A DNA stretch of 58,001 nucleotides from Candidatus Methylomirabilota bacterium (lineage in GTDB: Bacteria; Methylomirabilota; Methylomirabilia; Rokubacteriales; CSP1-6). The DNA lies in the NCBI GenBank assembly GCA_035936835.1, contig DASYVT010000146.1, positions 1 to 58,001 of the forward strand. The letters run 5' to 3'. The notes below the pieces were generated by a model. It was given only the letters and a program-made list of their open reading frames with translations. It did not search any database and was not told the DNA's origin. Both the position numbers and the translations under genes were made by a program. Positions 53,049 to 58,001 of this stretch are shown one piece after another. The number at the start of each line of letters is the position of its first letter. Positions within the stretch are counted from its first letter, which is position 1.

Positions 53049-53896
53049 TTGGAACCATGGCTGGTGTCTATCTGTCAGCTCACACGCCGCGCTACTGCAC
53101 GCTCGAGGCCGCCGTCGAGGGGAAGCTCGCCTCGGAGGTGTTCAGGCCGGTCCGCGACGGACTTGTCGCGCAAGGCAAGGAGGTCGCGAGAGCCCGCCTC
53201 GACGTCATGGTCGTCAACTCCTGCCACCTGATCACTACGTTTCCGACCGTGGTGGACGGGACGCCGCGCCATCGAGGCGTGCTGACGGCGCAGGAGGCGC
53301 CCGAGATCATCCACGGCGTCGCCTACGACTACCCCGGCGACTACGAGCTGGCGGCGGCCATCGTCGCCCGCGGCAAGGCGGCTGGGCTCCAGTGCGTGCT
53401 GGCCAACGACGTCCACTATCCGCTCGACTACGGCACGGTCATGCCCATGGTCTGCTACCTCGATCGCGCGCAGGCGCTGCCGATGGTGCCGGTCTCGGTG
53501 TGCCTGGCGGCCGATCTCAAGGAATCCTTCGAGTGGGGACGCCACATCGCTCGAGCCGCGCGGGAGAGCGGGAAGCGCGTCGGCTTCGTCGCGAGCGGCA
53601 GCGTCTCTCACAAGCTCGTCCGCGGACCCGAAAAGGGGCCCACGCCCGGCGACGAGGAGCTCGACCACCGCCTGGCCAAGATGCTGGCCGCCGGCGAGTA
53701 CCGCCAGGCCTGGGAGTGGCTACCCGAGTTCGCCGAAGCCGCCGAGCCCGAGATGGGAGGCCGGCACCTGGCCATGATGTTGGGGGCTATCCTCGAGGCC
53801 GCGCAGGGCTTCGAGGCGACGGTCCACGCCTACGGCCCGTCTTCTGGGAGTGGCAACTATGTCATCTCGCTGCTTGCTCGTGACGGACGGCCCTAG
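53045..53896 (+). CDS. Class III extradiol ring-cleavage dioxygenase (LigB-type)
   Basis: 283 aa. Fe(II)-type LigB fold: SAHTPRYC near the start, VNSCHLITTFPTVVDGTPRHRG, CVLANDVHYPLDYGTVMPM and GFVASGSVSHKL are the conserved His-containing regions of protocatechuate- or aminophenol-type enzymes. It should cleave a catechol-like ring meta to the hydroxyls. Located after ligase and thioesterase and before a Liv transporter, it supports an aromatic catabolic cluster. ATG 53045; ATG 53057 is a possible alternative. Confidence 0.88.
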   Translation: MIGTMAGVYLSAHTPRYCTLEAAVEGKLASEVFRPVRDGLVAQGKEVARARLDVMVVNSCHLITTFPTVVDGTPRHRGVLTAQEAPEIIHGVAYDYPGDYELAAAIVARGKAAGLQCVLANDVHYPLDYGTVMPMVCYLDRAQALPMVPVSVCLAADLKESFEWGRHIARAARESGKRVGFVASGSVSHKLVRGPEKGPTPGDEELDHRLAKMLAAGEYRQAWEWLPEFAEAAEPEMGGRHLAMMLGAILEAAQGFEATVHAYGPSSGSGNYVISLLARDGRP

Positions 53897-53936
53897 TAGT
53901 CTTGTGCCAAATTGCTCCAATGAAGGAGGAGGCATC

Positions 53937-55154
53937 ATGAAAGCAGTCACGCGTCGGAAATTCCTCGCCACAGCAACGGTGGCGGCAGCCGGAGCCGCGG
54001 CCGGGCCATGGGTGCGGCGGGCCCAGGCCCAGGCGGGGACCACCATCACGGTCGGAGTGGTCCTGCCGTACACGGGTGTCTACGCCGAGCTCGGCGTGAG
54101 CATCACCCAGGGCATGAAGCTGGTCTTCGCACGCGAGAACGACAGGGTCGCGGGGCGCAAGATCCTGATGATCCAGGAAGACGACGAGATGAAGCCGCCG
54201 GTGGGGATCCGCAAGATGGAGAAGCTCATCGAGTCGGACAAGGTCGACATCCTGACCGGGCCAGTGCACAGCGGAATCCTCATGGGCATGCGTGACAAAG
54301 TCCACAGCACCAAGACCATCCTCATCGTCTCCAATGCGGGCGCGGACGCGATCAGCCGGGAGCGCTGCTCCAGGTGGATCTTCCGCGCGTCCTTCTCGAA
54401 CTGGCAGCCGAATTTCCCGATGGGGACGTGGGTGGCGAAGAACGTGGCCAAGGAGGCCTACATCGCCGCGCCGAACTACCAGGCCGGCAAGGATCAGCTC
54501 GGCGCGTTCAAGGAATCCTTCGTCGCCGCCGGAGGCAAGATCATCGGGGAGGACTACCCCAAGCTCGGCGAGACCGACTACGCGCCGTACCTGACCAAGA
54601 TCAAGCAGTCGGGCACCAAGGCCGTGTATGCCTTCTTCTCGGGCACGGACGCCGTCAACTTCGTGAAGCAGTACGATCAGTTCGGTCTCAAGAAGACGGC
54701 CAAGCTGACCGGCGCGGGCTTTCTCACCGAGCCGGATGTCCTGCCGGCCCAGGGGCAGTCGGCGCTCGGGATCATCACGGGCCACTTCTTCTCGCCGCTC
54801 CTCGACAACCCGGTCAACAAGAAGTTCGTCAAGGACTTCAGGGCGCAGTACGGCGGCAAGGTGCCGGACGGCTTCGCCTGCCAGGGGTACGACACCGCCG
54901 AGGTGATCATCCGCTCGCTCAAGGCGGTCGACGGCAACACGCAGGACAAGGACAAGTGGGTGGACGCCATCGCGAAGGTCGAGTTCGACAGCCCGCGCGG
55001 CCGCTTCCGCTTCGATCCCAAGACGCACAACGTGATCCAGCCCTTCATCTACATCCGCGAGGTGAAGGAGACGGCGCTCGGCTTGAACAACGTGCCGTTC
55101 GACAAGGTCGCCAACGTGATCGACCCCGGCACCGGCTGCACCCTGCCGGCCTGA
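53937..55154 (+). CDS. livJ: Liv-type periplasmic substrate-binding protein (Tat signal)
   Basis: 405 aa. Tat signal VTRRKFLATATVAAAGAAAG ending in AQAQA, so it is exported folded. The mature protein starts TTITVGVVLPYTGVYAELG with QEDDEMKPPVGIRKMEKLI, the periplasmic-binding (peripla_BP_6) fold. Such proteins in aromatic clusters often bind aromatic acids rather than amino acids. ATG 53937 has an AAGGAGGAGG site. Followed by a 12-bp stem hairpin before livH. Confidence 0.93.
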   Translation: MKAVTRRKFLATATVAAAGAAAGPWVRRAQAQAGTTITVGVVLPYTGVYAELGVSITQGMKLVFARENDRVAGRKILMIQEDDEMKPPVGIRKMEKLIESDKVDILTGPVHSGILMGMRDKVHSTKTILIVSNAGADAISRERCSRWIFRASFSNWQPNFPMGTWVAKNVAKEAYIAAPNYQAGKDQLGAFKESFVAAGGKIIGEDYPKLGETDYAPYLTKIKQSGTKAVYAFFSGTDAVNFVKQYDQFGLKKTAKLTGAGFLTEPDVLPAQGQSALGIITGHFFSPLLDNPVNKKFVKDFRAQYGGKVPDGFACQGYDTAEVIIRSLKAVDGNTQDKDKWVDAIAKVEFDSPRGRFRFDPKTHNVIQPFIYIREVKETALGLNNVPFDKVANVIDPGTGCTLPA

Positions 55155-55163
55155 TGGAGCCCT

Positions 55164-55193
55164 GGGAGGAGGGGCCCGCGCGCCCCTCCTCCC
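55164..55193 (+). other. Intercistronic hairpin between livJ and livH
   Basis: Perfect 12-bp stem GGGAGGAGGGGC/GCCCCTCCTCCC (55164-55175, 55182-55193) with a 6-base loop and no T tract afterwards. It probably stabilises the abundant livJ mRNA or attenuates transcription into the permease genes. Confidence 0.7.
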
Positions 55194-55208
55194 GCATCAC
55201 CCCCGCTC

Positions 55209-56081
55209 GTGGCCTTCGTCCCTGACTTCTTCGGCCAGGCGCTGAACGGCCTGGCATACGGTGTCCTGCTCTTCCTCCTATCGGTCGGCCTCACCCTCAT
55301 CTTCGGCATGCTCGACATCGTCAACCTCGCCCACGGCTCCTACTACATGCTGGGCGCCTACGCCGGGCTGACACTCATCGCGGTGACGGGCAACTTCTGG
55401 CTCGCCCTCCTCGTCGCGCCGCTCGCCGTCGCGCTGATCGGCGCCGCCATCGAGCGGACCTGCCTCCGCCCACTCTACCGCCGTGGCCCGCTGGACCAGG
55501 TGCTCCTGACCTTCGGGCTCATCTATGTCTTCGAGGACCTGGTCAAGTGGATCTGGAGCGGGCGCATTCGCTCGATCCCCACGCCGGCGCTCTTCTCAGG
55601 CTCGGTCACGATCTTCGGCGCCACCATCCCGTCCTACAGACTCTTCGTCATCGTCTTCGGCCTGGCGATCGCCGTGGCGCTGTGGGCGCTCATCGAGAAG
55701 ACGCGGCTCGGCGCCATCATCCGCGCGGGCGTGTTCGACTCCGAGATGACGGCGGGCATGGGCATCAACATCGACCGCGTGTTCACGGGCGTCTTCGCCT
55801 TCGGCGCCGCGCTGGCGGGACTCTCGGGTGTCATCGCGGGACCGATCCAATCGGCCTATCCCCCGATGGGCGCCTCGATCCTGGTGCCGGCGCTCATCGT
55901 CGTCGTGGTCGGCGGCCTCGGCAGCCTCAAGGGGTCGCTGGCGGGCAGCCTCATCATCGGCCAGGCCGAGACCTTCGGGAAGGTGTGGCTGCCGGGCGCG
56001 TCGATGCTGATGATCTACGTCGTGATGGCGCTCATCCTCCTCTTCCGCCCGCAGGGACTGTTTGGGCGGGCGCTCAAGTGA
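55209..56081 (+). CDS. livH: Branched-chain-amino-acid-type ABC permease (LivH)
   Basis: 290 aa membrane permease. LNGLAYGVLLFLLSVGLTLIFG, MLDIVNLAHGSYYMLGAY and VVVVGGLGSLKGSLAGSLII are LivH signatures. GTG 55209 gives the expected N-terminus. The stop overlaps the livM ATG by one base. Confidence 0.93.
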   Translation: MAFVPDFFGQALNGLAYGVLLFLLSVGLTLIFGMLDIVNLAHGSYYMLGAYAGLTLIAVTGNFWLALLVAPLAVALIGAAIERTCLRPLYRRGPLDQVLLTFGLIYVFEDLVKWIWSGRIRSIPTPALFSGSVTIFGATIPSYRLFVIVFGLAIAVALWALIEKTRLGAIIRAGVFDSEMTAGMGINIDRVFTGVFAFGAALAGLSGVIAGPIQSAYPPMGASILVPALIVVVVGGLGSLKGSLAGSLIIGQAETFGKVWLPGASMLMIYVVMALILLFRPQGLFGRALK

Positions 56082-57001
56082 TGGCTCGTGGTGTTGGCTT
56101 CGCTACGCTCGTGGCGATCGTCGCCGCTTTCCCGCTCTTTGCCGGCAACTACCCGGTCAAGCTCCTCCAGGAGATCCTGATCTGGGGCATCTTCGCCATG
56201 AGCCTCGACCTCCTCATGGGATACGCGGGCATGGTGTCCTTCGGGCATTCCGCGTTCTTCGGCATCGGCGGCTACGTCGGGGCGCTGGCCCTGGTCACGT
56301 CGCCCGGCTTGGTCTCGGCTCTCCTGCTCCCGGCGCTCGCCGCCGCCGTGGGCGCGCTCGTGATCGGCTTCTTCTCGATCCGCGTGAGCGGCGTCTACTT
56401 CATCATGCTGACGCTCGCGTTCTCGCAGATGTTCTACGCGGTCGCATTTCAGGCCGCGTGGCTGGGCGCCGAAGACGGCCTCGTGGGCGTCCCGCGGCCG
56501 GCCGTGCTCGGCTGGAGCCTGGCGAGCCCCGCGGCATTCCACGTCTACCTCCTGGTGCTCGTGGGATTCTCGACGCTCTTCCTGTGGCGCATCGTCCGCT
56601 CGCCGTTCGGCCACGTGCTCCGCGGCATCCACGACAACGAAGGGCGCATGGAGGCGGTGGGCTATCCGGTCAACCGCTACAAGCTCCTGGCCTTCGTCAT
56701 CGGCGGCACGGTGGCGGGCCTCGCCGGCTCGCTCTACGCCCAGCTCGTCGGCTCGATCTCGCCCGACGCGTTTCTGTGGACGACGTCGGGCGAGGCCCTC
56801 CTCATGGTCATCATCGGCGGTACTGGGACGCTCGGCGGCTCGATGCTTGGCGCCGCCGCCTTCATTCTTCTCCAGAGCATGGTCAGCTCATACACCGAGC
56901 GCTGGATGCTCATCCTCGGGCTGACCTTCGTCCTCCTCGTGCTCTTCGCGCCCGGGGGCATTCTGGGCGCGCTCCGCGGCCGCGTGGGGATCCGCTCGTG
57001 A
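56081..57001 (+). CDS. livM: Branched-chain-amino-acid-type ABC permease (LivM)
   Basis: 306 aa polytopic permease. LLMGYAGMVSFGHSAFFGIGGY and, near the end, MVIIGGTGTLGGSMLGAA match LivM. Here it is a free-standing protein, unlike the LivM-LivG fusion of the other transporter at 15185-16945. The last bases overlap the livG GTG. Confidence 0.93.
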   Translation: MARGVGFATLVAIVAAFPLFAGNYPVKLLQEILIWGIFAMSLDLLMGYAGMVSFGHSAFFGIGGYVGALALVTSPGLVSALLLPALAAAVGALVIGFFSIRVSGVYFIMLTLAFSQMFYAVAFQAAWLGAEDGLVGVPRPAVLGWSLASPAAFHVYLLVLVGFSTLFLWRIVRSPFGHVLRGIHDNEGRMEAVGYPVNRYKLLAFVIGGTVAGLAGSLYAQLVGSISPDAFLWTTSGEALLMVIIGGTGTLGGSMLGAAAFILLQSMVSSYTERWMLILGLTFVLLVLFAPGGILGALRGRVGIRS

Positions 57002-57750
57002 GCGCTCCCGCCCCGCTGCTCGCCATCGGCGGCTTGACCCGCAACTTCGGCGCGCTGTCCGCGCTCGCCGGCGTGTCGCTCACCGTCGCGACGCGCGAGC
57101 GGCGCGCCATCATCGGGCCCAACGGGGCGGGGAAGACCACGCTCTTCAACGTGATCACGGGCCAGCTAGAGCCCTCCGCCGGCAGCATCCTCTTCGATGG
57201 CGAGCAGGTCGAGGGGCTCCCGCCGCACGTGCTCGCGCGCCGCGGGATGGGGCGCTCGTTTCAGAGGACTAACCTGTTCTCTAAGCTGAGCGTCCTGGAG
57301 AACCTTCGCCTGGCCGCCGCGGCCGACGGGCGCGGCAGCTATAACCTCATCGGCGGCGTCGAGCGGCTGCGGGCGCCGCTCGAGCGGGCGCGCGCAGCGG
57401 CCGAAGCGGTCGGACTCTCAGCGCGGCTCGACGAGATAGCGGGAAGGCTCTCCTACGGCGAGCAGCGCCAGCTCGAGGTCGGCGTGGTGCTGGCGACGGG
57501 ACCCAAGCTCATGCTGCTCGACGAGCCGACGGCCGGCATGTCGCCCGAGGAGACCGGCCGCATGACGCGGATGCTCGAGGGGCTCCCGCGCGACGTGACC
57601 ATGCTGATCATCGAGCACGACATGGACGTGGTCGCCTCCATCGCCGACCGCGTCACCGTCCTGCACTACGGCGAGGTCCTGACGGAAGGGACCTTCGACG
57701 AGGTCAAGAGAGATCCGAGAGTGTACGAAGTCTACCTGGGAAGCGCGTGA
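56998..57750 (+). CDS. livG: Branched-chain-amino-acid-type ABC transporter ATPase (LivG)
   Basis: 250 aa. Walker A GPNGAGKTT, LivG stretch GMGRSFQRTNLFSKLSVLEN, signature LSYGEQRQLEVG, Walker B LMLLDEPTAGMSP, switch His in IIEHDMDVV. GTG 56998 overlaps the livM stop (GTGA). Confidence 0.94.
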   Translation: MSAPAPLLAIGGLTRNFGALSALAGVSLTVATRERRAIIGPNGAGKTTLFNVITGQLEPSAGSILFDGEQVEGLPPHVLARRGMGRSFQRTNLFSKLSVLENLRLAAAADGRGSYNLIGGVERLRAPLERARAAAEAVGLSARLDEIAGRLSYGEQRQLEVGVVLATGPKLMLLDEPTAGMSPEETGRMTRMLEGLPRDVTMLIIEHDMDVVASIADRVTVLHYGEVLTEGTFDEVKRDPRVYEVYLGSA

Positions 57751-58001
57751 TGCTCGAGCTCGACGCCATCCAGACCTACTACGGCGAGAGCCACATCCTG
57801 CACGGCGTGTCGATCCGGGTGGGCGAGGGCGAGGCCGTGGCGCTCCTCGGACGAAACGGCGCCGGCAAGACGACCCTCATCCGGAGCGTCGCCGGCTTCA
57901 CGCCTCCCCGCGAGGGGCGCGTGGTCTTCGGCGGCCAGCCGGTGCACGCGTGGCCCGCGTACCGCATCGCGCGGCAGGGGCTGGCGCTGGTGCCCCAGGG
58001 G
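57750..58001 (+). CDS. livF: Branched-chain-amino-acid-type ABC transporter ATPase (LivF), N-terminal part
   Basis: 84 codons before the window ends. MLELDAIQTYYGESHILHGV and Walker A GRNGAGKTT identify LivF, as does LALVPQG near the cut end. ATG 57750 overlaps the livG stop by one base. Confidence 0.92.
   Translation, partial: MLELDAIQTYYGESHILHGVSIRVGEGEAVALLGRNGAGKTTLIRSVAGFTPPREGRVVFGGQPVHAWPAYRIARQGLALVPQG

Overview
The window is about 58 kb of very GC-rich, densely packed bacterial chromosome. LpxC (lipid A synthesis), a lipoprotein protease, an NtrY/NtrX pair, a caa3-type oxidase and several branched-chain-amino-acid-type (Liv) ABC transporters indicate an aerobic Gram-negative heterotroph. 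The mix of Liv transporters, family III CoA-transferase, paired acyl-CoA dehydrogenases and benzoate-CoA-ligase-type enzymes recalls uncultivated soil lineages such as Candidatus Rokubacteria; that placement is inference from gene content, not a phylogenetic result. No rRNA, convincing tRNA, CRISPR array, phage or IS transposase is visible. The longest gap between genes is about 200 bases.

Layout. 1-4681 (minus): pyrimidine operon pyrR-pyrB-pyrC-carA-(88-aa unknown)-carB, with a sigma70-type promoter, a PyrR anti-antiterminator hairpin and an intrinsic terminator in its leader. 4683-10830 (minus): orphan ABC substrate-binding protein, lipoprotein subtilase, unknown protein, and a 1128-aa cyclase/ATPase/TPR regulator. 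10867-18994 (minus): a Liv transporter (livJ, livH, a livM-livG fusion, livF) followed by a DUF2877/AllH-like protein, a cytosine-deaminase-like amidohydrolase, an internally deleted AAA+ ATPase remnant and a family III CoA-transferase. 19152-24392 (minus): lpxC, DUF4390 protein, ntrY, ntrX. 24545-37904 (minus): ugd-uxs-galE-Trm112-like-nucleotidyltransferase, then lepA-lepB-hemW-hrcA-grpE-dnaJ-prmA-rsmE-archease. This is the classical heat-shock/lepA neighbourhood, but dnaK is absent. 37981-44883 (minus): complete caa3 oxidase operon (small COX2-like membrane protein, ctaC, D, E, F, G, A, B). 45002-46237 (minus): M20 carbamoyl-amino-acid/allantoate-type amidohydrolase. 46389-58001 (plus): acyl-CoA dehydrogenase pair, hybrid histidine kinase, Nudix hydrolase, benzoate-CoA-ligase-family enzyme, hotdog thioesterase, class III extradiol dioxygenase and a second complete Liv transporter, livF being cut by the window end.

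Co-working. Most genes overlap by ATGA, GTGA or TGATG or lie within a few bases, so they probably form long translationally coupled operons. The two catabolic blocks each join a Liv transporter to degradative enzymes: one for carbamoyl/N-heterocyclic compounds (DUF2877, amidohydrolase), one for aromatic acids (CoA ligase, thioesterase, ring-cleavage dioxygenase).

Most unusual content. (1) Two copies of a compact nested-palindrome element (30810-30988 and 48774-48899) share an identical apical hairpin and have compensatory base changes in the supporting stem, so the structure appears selected. (2) Repeats, two of them hairpin-forming, lie in frame inside three protein genes (livM-livG linker, hemW, an acyl-CoA dehydrogenase). 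(3) A start-codon lesion (ATGA to ATAA) affects the nucleotidyltransferase, and an in-frame deletion has reduced an AAA+ ATPase to its two ends.
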